This document shows, in pieces, positions 36,363-49,332 of a DNA stretch of 64,000 bases. The stretch is from Nissolia schottii. Taxonomy: Eukaryota > Streptophyta > Magnoliopsida > Fabales > Fabaceae. Each line of letters begins with the position of its first letter. Positions within the stretch are counted from its first letter, which is position 1. Location: contig QANU01072020.1 in the NCBI GenBank assembly GCA_003254905.1, positions 162,330 to 226,329 of the forward strand, given 5' to 3'. The position numbers and the translations under genes were made by a program. Below the pieces are notes generated by a model. The model was not told where the DNA came from, ran no database searches, and saw only the letters and a list, made by a program, of their open reading frames with translations.

Positions 36363-38531
36363 CCTATAGTTGGCCAAAAGGCCTTGGAATAGATCCCATG
36401 ACATCTTTGGGATGTGGGACAAGGTCCAAAGCCTTCCAACCCATAACCTCTCATAATTCTTCTCCTTGTCTCATCATAGATATGTTGGGGGCATATTTCT
36501 TGGCACCACCCTATGCTGAGCCCTTGATATCTATACTAGAAACAAGTGTTTATGTATTTGATATTTCTAATGCTATTTTAAATGTGTGTGTTACAAAAGG
36601 ATCTATATCAAAACGTATTCTTTATATTTGTTTAGAGTTTATTGGTCTATACTTATTTATATTTCTATAGGTATTTTTTTGGTCAGGGTCCAAAGTTATT
36701 TATATTGGTGACAGGAAACTTTGCTAGAATTCAATATGCATAAACTATGTTACAATATATTTTTTTATGAATATGTTACAATATATTGGACTTATGATTT
36801 CTATTCTTCTATTTTGAATTTGTCACGTGTATTTGTTAAATAGTTTTCTAATAAACTATTTTGAAATAATGTTTACAGAATTAAAATAATTTGGCAGAAA
36901 AAAATATGGAGAGACATTGATAAATTGTTTTCTGATAAAATAGAGTTTAATTTTTATTTAATGATAATGCAAAAGTTATTTATGGAGACTTGCGTTGACA
37001 ATTTTTTGTATGATTAATGTATGACGGGTGTAAAGTTATGGAGAGATTTTTTACTCTTTTCTAACATGTGAAAAAAAGAATATTTTCTTTAAATGGTTGT
37101 GATTTAATTAATAATTTAAATAGAGAGATTTTTTACTTGTTTAAATGGGTGTGATTTAACTAAAATTTAAAATAAAAATGAATTTAAATTTATAGGACAT
37201 GTAACGAAATTTTAGTTAATAAGGTATAATACTTTTAAATTTTGTGAGGCACAAAAAAAAATCTCAAATTTTTAATTATACTTATATTTTGTTTTTTAAT
37301 TAAAATTTTATTTAAAATTAGTTATTATTTAATTAGATTAAAAATTTGTTAATTTTTTTAATTATACTCATACTTATGAGTTTTTTTTATATTATTATTA
37401 TACTAATTATATTACAATTTTTATAACCTTTATTAAAAATTAATTTAATTTAAACGCTTAATATTTTTTAAAATATATATATTAATTAATTATTTAATAT
37501 ATATATATATATATTTATTAAAAATGACATCTAATATTCCACCTAGGAAACGATCGACATAGTTACACAATTTTCAACGTACGTGTGAATTTTGCACAAA
37601 ACAAAATTTCATAAAAGTTTTAAGTCCGTAATTTCTCGCTCCTACATAAAAGCCTCACTCACCTCACTCACCTCACTCCCTCAGTCACTTCCAGTAAGCT
37701 CCGTGGTCAGTGGTCTCTGCTGGTGTTGGCAGCTACTCCTGTGGCGCTTGCTCCACTTCCGCCCCTCATTTCCACCGGCGATCACTCAGTCCGGTACATG
37801 CCGCGCTACCTTAGATCCTCCTTCTTTTTTTTTTTTTCTTTTTTTTTTCAATTTGTTTATCCATAATTCTCGTTGTATGTTTTTATGCATGTTTAGTCAG
37901 ATCCCTCATCCATCAACGCATCGTTATGCTGTACTGCTACATTAGGGTTTCGATTAATCGCATTTTCCCTATGCTTAGATGCTGTTTTGTAAAGAGGGCA
38001 AACAGATAGAGAGTCTCATTCTCAGATTTAGGTCTTGTGTATTTGATTTGGTGGCCAGATTTGATGCCCGATGATGTGCCCGACACGACTGACGTGTTGA
38101 CTAAATGGTTTAGGGTTTTGATCAAAATAGGAGTGGGCCCCACTCTACAAATGGGGTAGGGGTGGAGGTGGGGGAAACTTTTAAGCTGCTCCTTTGTATG
38201 AGCTTTGGGGACCAAAAAATAAATCTCTTTCTAGCTTCTGAGCTGAGTACTAAAATCATTTTTTTTTAAAAGAAGCTTAACTAAATAAATTTTTTTCCTC
38301 ATATTTTCTCAGTTAACACAAGATTGTTTTCCTTGAAAAATGCACAAACAGGACGTAGCTCCTTTAGTTTTAATTTTTCAAGTTGTGCAACTACCTCCTT
38401 TCCTCTCCAAACTGTAAGACAAACAGAGCATGTGCAACACATTAATCTGCTTTGTGATTCTTTATCAACATTATCAATTCCTTGTTGTGTTTGACTGATG
38501 ACAATCATGATCCAGAACAGAGAACGAACAA
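36363..38531. other. Spacer, then SGS3 leader with probable 5' intron
   Basis: 36.4-37.6 kb is AT-rich with a (TA)n run at 37498-37514. At 37650-37700 CTCACTCAC repeats mark the likely start of the SGS3 leader. A leader intron is likely, from a GT near 37793 to an AG just before 38520, because the start codon follows a CAG shortly after. Confidence 0.45.
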
Positions 38532-41500
38532 ATGAGTTCAAGAAGAGGGGGTGGGAAACAGTTTACTGTGGCTAGAAATGATGATTCTTCCTCTAAAGGG
38601 AAAATGATGCTTGGATCTCATCCAACAACTGAGCAATTGACTCGAGGCGTTACTGGCATTAACCTAGACCAAGGACAAGATGATGGTCAATGGGAGGAGG
38701 TATATGCAAAGAAATCCAAGGCCAGAGCTGGGAGCAGTGGTACAAAAACAATGGGTCCTCAAGTTTATAATTCTAATCAGATGGGCCTTGGACCCCCAGG
38801 CACTCGAAATCATGGAGGATTTGGAAGGGCTTCTGGAAATCCCTGGCAGGCACAAAATCAAAATGCTAACTCTAGGAGACCTGCTGGCAGAGGAAATGGA
38901 AGGCCACATTTTTCTGCAAGTGGATCTGAGAGCAACAATGTGACTTTAAATCCCTTTATTCAACCTCCACTGGAGCATGGGTGGAATTGGCAATCTAGAA
39001 CTGGTTATAAGCAGCCCAAGAGTGTTGATATGGAATTTGCACCAGAGCCCCCTGTGAAGAATAATGATGATGACGAGGGGGAGGAGGGCTTTGATGATAT
39101 GGAAGATACTGATGATGATCTCATGAGTGATGATTATGACTCTGATACTAGTCAGAAGAGCCATGAGACTCGTAAGAAGAGCAAATGGTTTCAGAAATTT
39201 TTTGAGAAATTGGATAGCTTCACTGTTGAACAGATCAATGATCCAGAAAGGCAGTGGCACTGTCCAGCTTGTCAAGCTGGTCCTGGTGCTATTGATTGGT
39301 ACACAGGACTGCAGCCTCTGATGGCTCATGCCAAAACAAAGGGATCAAAAAGGGTTAAGATCCATAGGGAGCTTGCTGAGCTTTTGGATGAGGAATTGCG
39401 CAGAAGAGGTGCATCAGCAATTCCAGCCGGGGAAGTATTTGGTAAATGGAAAGGTTTAAAAGATGAGGAGAAAGATCATGAAATAGTGTGGCCTCCAATG
39501 GTTATCATTCAGAATACAAAGCTTGAACAGGATGATAATGATAAGGTATAACTATATTTTTTGATCTGCATCAAATGATGAATAGCTAGTGGTGTGATAT
39601 TTTACCTTTTTTTGTAATTCTGATCACTTGTATTAGCAAAACATTCTTTAGTTTCCTAAAATATTTGTGGTTTTGTTCTGAATCCAGATTTTCTTCTTTT
39701 GTATTTAGTGGATAGGTATGGGTAACCAGGAGCTTCTTGATTATTTTAGCACATATGCTGCTGTGAGAGCTCGGCACTCTTATGGCCCACAGGGTCATCG
39801 GGGGATGAGTGTTTTGGTATTTGAAGCCTCAGCTACAGGTTTTCTTGAGGCCGAGCGCCTGCACAAGCATTTTAAAGATCAAGGAACACACCGAGATGCT
39901 TGGTTTGGTGGTCGCTGTAATTTATTTCTCCCTGGTGGCAATCGTCAGCTCTATGGATACATGGCTGTGAAAGAAGACCTGGAATTTTTCAACAGGCATT
40001 CCCAAGGTTCCTTTTCCTCCTTTCACTCTCAGTTGTTTTGCTTGCTCATACCCACATCAAGCTGGTCTTTTGATGCCTACTGTTGCATGAGAATGAAGCC
40101 ATTTTTATGGTTGCAGTATACTGACTTTGTTCTTTTGTCTCTATTTGTCTGAAATCGTACAGGTAAATCGAGACTCAAATATGACATGAGATCATACCAG
40201 GAAATGGTTGTAAAACAAATTCGGCAAATGAGTGAGGACAACCAGCAACTAATCTATTTGAAGTACAAGGTTGACAGAGAAAAGAAACACGCAAAAGCTC
40301 TTGAAGACTCTTTTGGTATAGTAACTGAGAAGCTGCGGAAGACAATGGAGGAAAATCGCATTGTGAGGTTAAGAACTAAAATGCAACATGAAGAGAATAA
40401 GGAAGAGGTAATATTAACTTCAAACAGGCTTTTTGGTGATTTAGTTTCAGGGAGAAGCTTTTGCTTTGGTTATGGCATTTACTTTTACTATATAGTTATA
40501 TCTTGGGGAATTTGTTTTTGGATTTGCTTCAGATGAACACTATCATTGAGGATCAGCTGTAATTTATACTTTTGTAGTACAATTGCTGAAGTTCCGTTAG
40601 AGTTTAACACAGCATGGATTATCTAAAGCATACTCTCAAATTTTCCTTCTCTTCATGACTCAGAATCTCAGATGTTTTTGCATGTAATAATGACTTGTGT
40701 GCATATAAAAGTTCAGTCTAACCTGTCAAACTAGAAGTGCAAAGAAGAAGAGACTTTACTTCTTTAATTAGTATACACACTATATCTTAGTGAGTATTGA
40801 TGTTGAGCTGCACTGGACCGGAGTGTTATAGTTTGTGTAAAATGGGATCATTTCTATAATGATTTAGAAGAACAACACATTCTTGCAAAGTTTAGTCAAG
40901 TGCAATTACTTCTGTTTTGTTCTGCATTCTGATGCATACTTCCCATTACCCAGTTTTCCAGTTCAGTTATTGTTGATTAATCAATTGATCTAATATCTTC
41001 TCCACTGAATGTCTTGATACTTTCATGCTATTCTTAGTTGGTTTGCTCTTTTTACTAAAATGATGCATAATAAAAACAAATCCTGTCTGTTTGCTATCCA
41101 AAGAAAAATTAGTTATTCTCTCACACAGAGATAACTCCAATCCCAATTTTGCTTTTCCATTTGGTTAGTCATGGTCACTATTTTTCTTATATCTTCGTTA
41201 CTAAATTTTTTCTCTTTTTCCTTTATTATTTTTTTTCCTGACTATTGTATACTGTGTGATGGAAGATGTACATGCAAGAACAATTTTTTAAGGACCGGAT
41301 CAAAATCATTCATGATTCAAGGAATTCAAAGGAAGAAGATTTTGAGAGGATGCAGCAGGAGGAACGCGAGAAGGTGAAGCTAAGTACCAGTCCTTTAAAT
41401 GCAGAGGAACGGAGACTCAAGTATGGAATTGTCATCCTTTGAGATTATATGCTAGATTTAGTGGGGCTAATCCTAACTAATGATTTATTCACATCTGATG

Positions 41501-41900
41501 ATGGTATATTGTGAGCTTTTGGGAAACCAATATCTCATCTGATTCTGAATTGGATGGCCCAAGGCAAATTTGGAAAAAACCTGATTTCATAGGAAGAACT
41601 AGTCTAGTTATTTTATTCCTGCACTTCTGCTAGTTATGTTTTTTCAATCGCTTATTATAAATTTTGATTTCTTTGGATGGTAGGGTGGATGAATATCTAA
41701 AATTTGTTGAGTTCCAAGACAAGGAAATGGAGAAGTTTGTTGCCGAAGAGGAGGAACTCCGCCAGGCTCATAAAGACAACATTGCTGCAATGAGGCTGAG
41801 ACATTGGGAGGAAGAGATGCAGTTGGAGAAAAAGTTTGATGAGGAACTAGCCATGCTCATGGAAAAGTACTCCCCGTATCGCCCAGAAACAATGTCCTAG
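38532..41900 (+). CDS. SGS3: SUPPRESSOR OF GENE SILENCING 3 (SGS3), complete, 642 aa
   Basis: Cytoplasmic RNA-binding partner of RDR6. It stabilises cleaved RNA and lets it be copied to double strands in the trans-acting siRNA and sense-transgene silencing pathways, and it is a known target of viral silencing suppressors. Five exons join in frame (1929 bp): 38532-39545, 39709-40006, 40163-40407, 41266-41420, 41684-41900. Order: a disordered Gly/Asn-rich N-terminus (1-150); an acidic stretch (DDDEGEEGFDDMED, about 175-200); the zinc-finger XS region WHCPACQAGPGAIDWYTG (about 240); the XS domain (about 315-430, including WIGMGNQELLDYFS and HRGMSVLVFE); then a long Lys/Glu coiled coil to the end. 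Length matches the family (Arabidopsis 625 aa). Intron 3 (40408-41265) is the longest. No lesions seen. A CLPTM1 gene lies downstream, as I recall for Arabidopsis At5g23570-23575. Confidence 0.96.
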
Positions 41901-44900
41901 GGTATCTTATGGTGGTAGGGTTTTGCACTCTGCATACAAACAGATAAACTCAGCAAAATAGATAGAAAAGACAAATGGATTGAGTGATTTTTCTAAGCTG
42001 AGTCCTCAGACATCAGCATTTTATGATTTGCGAATTCCAAAATTTAGTATTTTTGGTTTCCTGTAGTACTTTAAGGCAAGGATATCCACGGATATAGAAA
42101 GCAAGCTAAAATTTGGAAATGATTGTGCATCTTTTCTGTTCATTGGTACTATGTGCTAGAAATTATGATGTGATTGATCTTATTTGTTGTTCTTGAACTA
42201 ATTTCATTGAGAAATGCTATATCCTCCTTCAAAATTAACCTACAAATCATCTTAGATGAAGTAATTTTTCATCACTTTTGAAGTTTTAAAACATTGTTTG
42301 CATTTATTTTTTATTCTTTTTAATGCATAGAAAGATTTTATAGGAGGATATAACATTTCATAATTTCATCACTAAATTTAAATTGAGTGAGTTGCACCAC
42401 CAAAAATCATTAGAGAAAGAAGTTTGTATTCCGAGTCATTTAATTCTTGACACTTTGTAATTGACCATAATTCACAAAGTTAAACCCCACGTGGGTTAAC
42501 TCTGGCTTTGATGATAGGTACGAATCGAAGCCAGATAGCTGTGTTCCGCCCTCCAGTTTAATATGTCTGATTCAACAAACATCATGCTCTATTTTGAGTG
42601 GTTTTATTGATTTTAAATGGCCTTATCGTTTTGAATAGTTCTTATGTTAGTTAGTACCCAAAAAATTAAGCCTTAAACCGTGACTGTGATGTATTCCAGC
42701 ATTTTTTTCATTTCCTAGCCAAAGTTCCTCAGGAATGAAACGACATGAAATATGTTGTTCACGCAACCTGACACGATGTTTTAGGATATTCCATTAATGA
42801 CCCTTAATAATGGTAACGTTTCTCTGAAATTACAGAACAAAATAAAACGTGAATACAACGTTTGACATGACAGATCACTCGCCTCTAATTCTGTACTTGT
42901 TGGACCGCGCGTCTCATGGCACAAGTGCTAATGAATGCAATGAGACCAATTTTGAGGTGGATCATATTAGTAATTTTTCCTTTTTAAATTGAATCACTTC
43001 ACAGAATCTCTCTTTTTTAGCTTGCTTTTTAATTTTATTTTTTTTTAATCATAGAATCCTTGGAAGGCACTAAATTTAGGAGAAGCTAGATCATTCCAAA
43101 TAAATGTTTCAAACATAAGTGGTGGATGTTTTGTTTTCTCTGCCATCTAGATCTTAAACAGGCTTTTGCTTCTACATCACAGGTCATGGTGGTGAGCGTT
43201 ATCTTAAAAAAGGTAAATAATCCTCTCAAGTTGTGTCTCTCTTTAGAATCGCTTATTTTTCCTTAGAATCTTATTTAAGCCAATCCCCTTTTTTTGGTAG
43301 TAAACCATAGAGGAAGGTGGCATCGGTCCATTGTTGCCCTTTACAACAGAGGAGTAGAGGTGGCAATGCTAGTTGCTTGGACTGCTTTTTTTTATATCAG
43401 AGATTCTTTGTCCTCGCTGGCTCCCTAACTTGTACCTGAAAATAAAAATCGTTAACTACACTCACTTTCTCATAGGCCTCTCAAACCCTCTCTTTTGACA
43501 CTTTCTTATTGCTGTTCTTGTTCTTGTTCTTTTTCCTTTCTTTCTTTTTCAACCTCATTTTCTTCTTCCTTGGATATTAAGGTACCAGAAAGCAGCAGCA
43601 TTGCTTTACTATCATCAAATTCAAACCACCTTAGGCAGGCAAGAAACTTGTTCCCATTGTTTTTTGTTTTCTAAGTTTTGCAATTTTGGTTTTTTAAGTT
43701 TGGTTTTGACTTTTGATGTTGTTGTTATATCAGATGGTTTCATTTCATTTCTATTTGTTAATTCTTTATAACTACATTATAAGTTTGAGTTGCGAAATGT
43801 TGCATCTTTATGTTGTGTTGGGAAATTATAGAAGAGATTGGAAGCTAAGGCCCTTAGAATAGTAACAAGGAGTGACTGAATATTGGTTTCCATTGCCAAT
43901 TTGTTATAGTTTTCTAACACATTCCTCCTTTTACTTTATGGTTTAAAAAATTTACATTTAGTTTTCCATCAAAACAGAAATAACTTTTATTTTCAGGTCA
44001 AATTCAGAATTTGTTCAAACTGCAATAGGACTTAATGGAGCCGTGTATAGAAGATCATTGCATGTCCATGTAACTTTTCCTTAACTGAAAAATAACATAT
44101 TTTTCTGGTGGTAAAATAAATATGACAGTTGGTCATGTATTCCCTGGCTAAATTTTGTTACCGATTTTAGTTAATTAGATGAGAAATCATAGGGAGAAAA
44201 TGCATTGACAGGGCAAGTCCAACTCCGTGACCTCGAAGAGTCAAATAGAAACAGGTAAACCAGCTAACAGACAGTTAGGCATAAAGTGTTTTTTAGCTGC
44301 AAACTCTCATCTACATCCTATTAAAAGTAAAAAACTAAAACTTACCAATGATCTTTTGATGGGTAAAGTCAACAAATGCCAACCCTCCTAGAGCACTATT
44401 GAGGGAACATTTGTGTTCTATAAAGTTTCAAGTACATGACCCGCGTTTATGGGGATCTGACACACCCTTGTTAAAGAGCTCCTTATCTTCCCTAATCTCC
44501 TATTGGATTTGTCAGCAATAAGCAGAATAATTTGACACATTACATGCTCTTGACAGGACAGAAAGTAATTTGCTTTCTCATTGAATTATTTAAGTTTGCA
44601 TTTGTTTAGAGCCCTCAGCCACAATAGGCCTATCCTTGGATCTCTCCAGTTATATGCTATAACTCCTTTCTTTGGCTTCATTTTGGCACAAAACTCTCTG
44701 CTGAAGTGAGTTTTCCTTTTGCATATATTTTTTGGCTGAAGTATAAGGCATGTAGATTGCAAACGATTACGGATCGAAACATGCTGATGAATGATAGTTG
44801 TCTGTTTCATGTTTTAAAGTATACCATGGATCCTTCTTTTGAGCACAGGATTGCTTACTGTATGATTCATTGTGCAGTTGTTGGTAAATCGTTGATCCAT

Positions 44901-44979
44901 CTGGTGTCTAAACATATATGATTCATGAACATTGCAGGTGTGGTGCTACAAATTAAGTGACTGCGAATCGAGTTGTTAA
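41901..44979. other. SGS3 3' flank and VQ gene promoter, with likely leader intron
   Basis: No coding gene recognised in 3 kb. The part from about 43.5 kb may be the leader of the VQ gene, with an intron ending at the AG at 44936-44940 shortly before its start codon. A short hairpin (CTGGCTTTGAT paired with ATCGAAGCCAG, about 42510-42540) was noted but is too small to call. Confidence 0.4.
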
Positions 44980-45561
44980 ATGAAATTGATGGCAATGGAG
45001 AAACCACCACCTTTCCCTAATGCATCACCTGATTGCAAACCACTAACAACCTTTGTTCAGACAAACACAAATGCATTCAGGGAAGTAGTGCAGCGGTTAA
45101 CCGGCCCTTCATCAGAATCCACACCATCAAAAGAAGGAGAGGCTGCAGCAAAAGCTGCAGGGGCGAAGACATCAAAACTCCATGAGAGGAGGAAATACAT
45201 GAAGCCAAAACTTGAGATTGTGAAGCCAGCTTTTCCATACAAATCAGGTGCATGTGTTTCACCCTCAAACTCAAAGTCAAGAAACTCTAGCTTCCCTCCA
45301 AGCCCTGTGTCAGGGAGCTCAAGTCTTCTTCCAAGCCCCATCACCCCTTCAGCAATCTTCTCTCAGTTAACTCTGATGGAAGATCATGAGAAGAAACAAG
45401 TGGCAGCAGTGCCTGAACTGAACAGAGAAGAGGAAGAGAAAGCCATCAAGGAGAGGAGGTTTTATTTGCATCCATCACCAAGGGCTAAACCAGGATTCAC
45501 TGAGCCAGAGTTGCTACCTTTGTTTCCTCTTGCTTCTGTCAATGGCACTGAGAAAGTATAA
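44980..45561 (+). CDS. VQ-motif protein (193 aa)
   Basis: Single coding exon with the VQ signature FREVVQRLTG at about residues 33-42, preceded by TTFVQTNTNA. VQ proteins are plant nuclear or plastid cofactors that bind WRKY factors and are often MAP-kinase substrates. Further family marks are visible: a KLHERRKYMKPKLEI block (about 67-81); several Ser-Pro sites (SPSNS, PPSPVSG, PSPITPS) that fit MAP-kinase targets; and the C-terminal block EEEEKAIKERRFYLHPSPR followed by LLPLFPL. This resembles the VQ4/VQ11/VQ31 group. The start at 44980 fits the family; a second Met three residues later is an equally possible start. VQ and CLPTM1 neighbours are also, from memory, close in Arabidopsis (At5g08480 and At5g08500). 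Confidence 0.9.
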   Translation: MKLMAMEKPPPFPNASPDCKPLTTFVQTNTNAFREVVQRLTGPSSESTPSKEGEAAAKAAGAKTSKLHERRKYMKPKLEIVKPAFPYKSGACVSPSNSKSRNSSFPPSPVSGSSSLLPSPITPSAIFSQLTLMEDHEKKQVAAVPELNREEEEKAIKERRFYLHPSPRAKPGFTEPELLPLFPLASVNGTEKV

Positions 45562-46800
45562 TTTTGATGATTCATGACCTGCTACTGTTTTATCTTTAGC
45601 ATGCTTCAAATTTACATATTCAAACATGGGAGGCCAATACTTTGAATAAGTGAAATATATTTTAACTTATGACTTCTTCTAATTTTTTATTTTTATTTTT
45701 TTTGAACATGCTATGTATAGAGATATAGTATGGGACATAATATATTTATGCGACATGATGTTATATACATGCTAGTGTCCCAACAAAATGTTGAAATAAT
45801 ATGTCTCGAGTAACTTAATCAGAACTCGAGTCACGCTCGCCAGCCTATTTTTTTTAACTTTATGCTACATGAATTAAAAAGAATTTGTTGTAAAATGTTT
45901 TATTTTTGATCTGTCGAATTTATTCGACTTGTTTAATTTTGAAAAGTGGTTTTGTACATTATCTTTAAACATCTTAGACATTTGATAAGTTAAGTGAAAA
46001 AAGATATAATTAAAAAAATTATTATATGAATATAATAGGATAATATATTCGAAATAATATAATAAAAGATAAATTTACCTTTAAAAGTATCAATATTATA
46101 GTGTTTAAGATTTAGTCAAGTGTTCCATTCATTCAAATTATTTATTATTTTAAATTTATAATTAAATCAAAACTATTTAAATACAATGAGATATCAGTAC
46201 CTTCATTAAAACGTGAATACTAAAAAATAAAAAATAAACCTTAATGATAATAAGATAAGATAAAGAAAAATGAATTTAAAGTTTGTATGTTCAAAGCATA
46301 TTTCATTTTTTTTTTCGCATGAGCTTATATCATATAACATTTAAAAGCATAATTCCCAAAAATAAAAAATAACTTTTAAAAGCATATCATAGCTAACTTA
46401 TATTATTTATATTTATATTAGCGTATGTGTCAAGTATTGATGTATTGCCAAGTCATATTTTTTATCTTAATATAAATTTTAAAAGTAATTTTTGAAAAAT
46501 TAATCTTACATTAAAATATATAAAAAATAAAAATTTAAAATAATATTTAATTTCAAATAATTTCTTACACATTACGATGAACGATAAGTAATTAACAAAA
46601 ATTTAGAAGGATAATTTAACAATAAAAAACCAAGATAAATAAATTCACTCATTTATTTTTTTTCAATAAATCTTGTATCAATAACAGTATCTCGTATTTG
46701 CCAGCTTACATAGATTAACCTAATCCCAAAAAATATATGTTTACGTAATCATCCATTTAAAAAACACAAAAAATTAGCCTAATATTCACCTCAGCTGGGG
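45562..46800. other. AT-rich spacer
   Basis: No gene or bounded repeat recognised. It begins with the 3' flank of the VQ gene. Confidence 0.4.
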
Positions 46801-47042
46801 TCAAGTGAACACTCAATTTTGTCTGACTATTTTTTTTTACTATTATTTTTATTTTTCTTTTACCTTTTTTATTTTTATTTTTATGTTCTCCCTTTCTTTC
46901 TTTCTTTTTTTGGTCCCACACCCAATCTTTTTTTGTCCAAACAGAAAACAAAAAACAAGGAAAGAGAAAAACGAAAATAAAAAAAGCTCAGAACAGAAAA
47001 AAAAAATGGAAAAAACGAAAATTGAAAAAAAAAAAAAAAAAA
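46801..47042. repeat. Pyrimidine- then purine-rich low-complexity tract before the gap
   Basis: T/C-rich runs (46830-46930) pass into A-rich sequence ending in a long A run at the gap. Open frames that cross the gap are artefacts of the low complexity. Confidence 0.6.
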
Positions 47043-47454
47043 NNNNNNNNNNNNNNNNNNNNNNNNNNNNNNNNNNNNNNNNNNNNNNNNNNNNNNNNNN
47101 NNNNNNNNNNNNNNNNNNNNNNNNNNNNNNNNNNNNNNNNNNNNNNNNNNNNNNNNNNNNNNNNNNNNNNNNNNNNNNNNNNNNNNNNNNNNNNNNNNNN
47201 NNNNNNNNNNNNNNNNNNNNNNNNNNNNNNNNNNNNNNNNNNNNNNNNNNNNNNNNNNNNNNNNNNNNNNNNNNNNNNNNNNNNNNNNNNNNNNNNNNNN
47301 NNNNNNNNNNNNNNNNNNNNNNNNNNNNNNNNNNNNNNNNNNNNNNNNNNNNNNNNNNNNNNNNNNNNNNNNNNNNNNNNNNNNNNNNNNNNNNNNNNNN
47401 NNNNNNNNNNNNNNNNNNNNNNNNNNNNNNNNNNNNNNNNNNNNNNNNNNNNNN
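47043..47454. other. Assembly gap (412 N)
   Basis: A run of N flanked by a long A run on the left and a C run on the right, so sequencing probably failed at low-complexity DNA. The true length may differ. Confidence 0.95.
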
Positions 47455-48416
47455 CCCCCCCCCCCAGAAAGAAGCCGAGAGAGAGAGCTTGAGGGAGAGA
47501 GTGATTCGGAAAGAGAGGGAGAGAAACTGACCGAGAGAGAGGAAGAGAAAGAGATGGAAAGAGAGGGAAAGTGACTGAGAGGTGAGAGTGAAGCTCACCG
47601 CCACCGGCAATCTGCCATGGCGGCGGCGGCGCCAAGCGACGGAGAGTTAGAGGGAGAGATCGAGATCTAGAGGAAGAAAGAAGAACCCAAAGCGAGAGAG
47701 AGACAGATCTCAGGAAAGAAAGAGAGAATCCGAGACGCGGAGAGAGAGTGAGATGGGGGGGTGGGAAGAGATGGACGCCACTGCCGACGAGCCGTCTCGA
47801 CGGCGGCGACGACAGTGCCCTTGAGGCCGAAAGAGAGTGAGAGGGTAAGCCGCCCATTGGTGTTGCATAAATAACAGACATTTTCTTAAGAGTCCGGTTA
47901 CATGGACATAAAAAAAAATATACATCATACATACACTCTATATTTATATATATAAAATTTGTGTTTTAATGCTTGTAATATTTGTACATTTAATTAAGTA
48001 TAATTGAAAATATCATCTATAAATTTATAATGTTTATACACTCATAAAAATAAAGTTTTTGTATTAATAATGATGTATATATGGAGTATAAAATTGAATA
48101 TACTAATAGCATTTTTGTTTTCTTAATAATAACGCAACTAAGATGTTTGGTGTTTAACGGGTGCTTGGTGTATTATAGCACTAACCATAAAAAAAGACCA
48201 TTTCAAAAAGAATGGTTAAAATTGATTTAAAAAATTTAAAAAAAAGCATTATAATTAGAATGTCAAGCGGTGTACAGTAGCCTTATTTCGCTGTCCAACT
48301 AACAATCAATTACAGAACTAAAATATCAATAAGTTTGCTCATATTTTACACAGTGAACAAATGGTTGATGGCAATATTGATGTTGTATTTTCTACCAAGC
48401 TTGATATCCACGATTT
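47455..48416. other. GA-rich and GC-rich stretch, then AT-rich flank
   Basis: 47460-47850 is full of GAGAGA runs with a GC-rich part (GGCGGCGGCGGCGCC near 47622). It looks like the leader region of a repeat or captured gene piece on the minus strand; no protein recognised. 47930-48130 is AT-rich and resembles the flank of the CIPK fragment near 3.5 kb. Confidence 0.35.
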
Positions 48417-48701
48417 GAGTTTTTTATTCTTTTGCCACTATTACAGGGTCAAATTACCAAAATAAAATACCCCTGTTTCAAAACATATTACTCAATTATT
48501 ACCGTTTGGGCTGACGTGGACTCCGCGACACGTGTGACCATCCACGTCAGATTCGCCAACACGGTTGGCAATTTTCGCACAAACCCTAAACGTCCATTTG
48601 AACCAAATTCGCCTACACGGTTGGCGATTTTAGCAGAAATTCGCCAACCGTGTTGGCGAATCCAACCCCGGTAGCCTTTAAATTTACTGGATTGGAGGCT
48701 A

Positions 48702-49028
48702 CGTCGCATAAGAAGAACTGGATTAGCTGATGGCCAAAGACGTGTACAGAGTACTGAGACCGCTGAGTCCACTCCGCATGAGTCTACGACAACACCTACT
48801 ACTGATGCTGCCAACCCACCAGCAGAGCCACCACCATCATCATACCCTTATCCACCACCATCATATCCTTACCCACCACCACCATCATACCCGTACCCAC
48901 CACCATCGTACCCTTACCCACCACCACCATACCATTACCCTTACCCATCACCTCCACCATCACATTCTTACCCCCCATATCCTTACCCTGTCGCCCCGAC
49001 ATTATCCCTCACAGGTTGGCCCGTCTAA
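48702..49028 (+). pseudogene. Proline-rich C-terminal remnant, possibly of a plant-mobile-domain protein
   Basis: An open frame without its own start reads LRRIRRTGLADGQRR, then TPHESTTTPTTDAANPPAEP, then repeated SYPYPPP units to a stop at 49026. I recall such an end from repeat-borne plant mobile domain (MAIN-like, or PP7 long-form homolog) proteins of legumes. Only the tail is here, so this name is uncertain. The YPYPPP repeats are coded by repeated CCACCACCATCATACCC units. Confidence 0.45.
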
Positions 49029-49199
49029 TCCAGCTCCTAGACCGCCACACACTGATCCCCCGTCACAGCATTCGTAGACTTANTCGGTCCAAACCGGTTG
49101 ATATTAGAGTACTTAGGGTTTAGGTTTGCGGCCATACTGGTCAATTACAGGGATTAGGGATTAAGTTTGTGGGATGTGCCACGTTGGTCAGATTCACCA

Positions 49200-49332
49200 C
49201 CCCTAAAACCCTTAACCCCAACCCAAAAACCCTAACCTTTAACTCCCACCCTAAACTAAACCATAAACACTAAAACCCAAACCATACCGTAAAACCCTAA
49301 ACCCTATATCCTAAACCATAAAATCCAAACCA
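49200..49332. repeat. Degenerate telomere-like tract
   Basis: Many CCCTAAA and CCCTAA words in irregular spacing (for example AAACCCTAAACCCTATATCC near 49300), inside the long-inverted-end element. Not a clean telomere array. Confidence 0.6.

Noticed and set aside
10919-41900. RBOH, FHA-TDP1 and SGS3 as a functional gene cluster
   Set aside because: They act in unrelated pathways, have separate promoters and long repeat-filled spacers, and the order follows known synteny rather than shared function.
42500-42545. Short hairpin as a microRNA precursor
   Set aside because: The stem is only about 11 bp with a small loop, far too short for a plant microRNA precursor.
46805-47932. Long frames spanning the N gap
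   Set aside because: Most of their length is unknown sequence and the rest is low-complexity translation.
48730-49077. His/Thr-rich frame starting with Met
   Set aside because: It is an alternative frame of the repeated CCACCATCATACCC units; the frame giving YPYPPP repeats matches a familiar protein tail.
49200-49332. Interstitial telomere array marking a chromosome fusion
   Set aside because: The CCCTAAA words are irregular and lie inside a transposon-like element, so a fusion scar is not needed to explain them.
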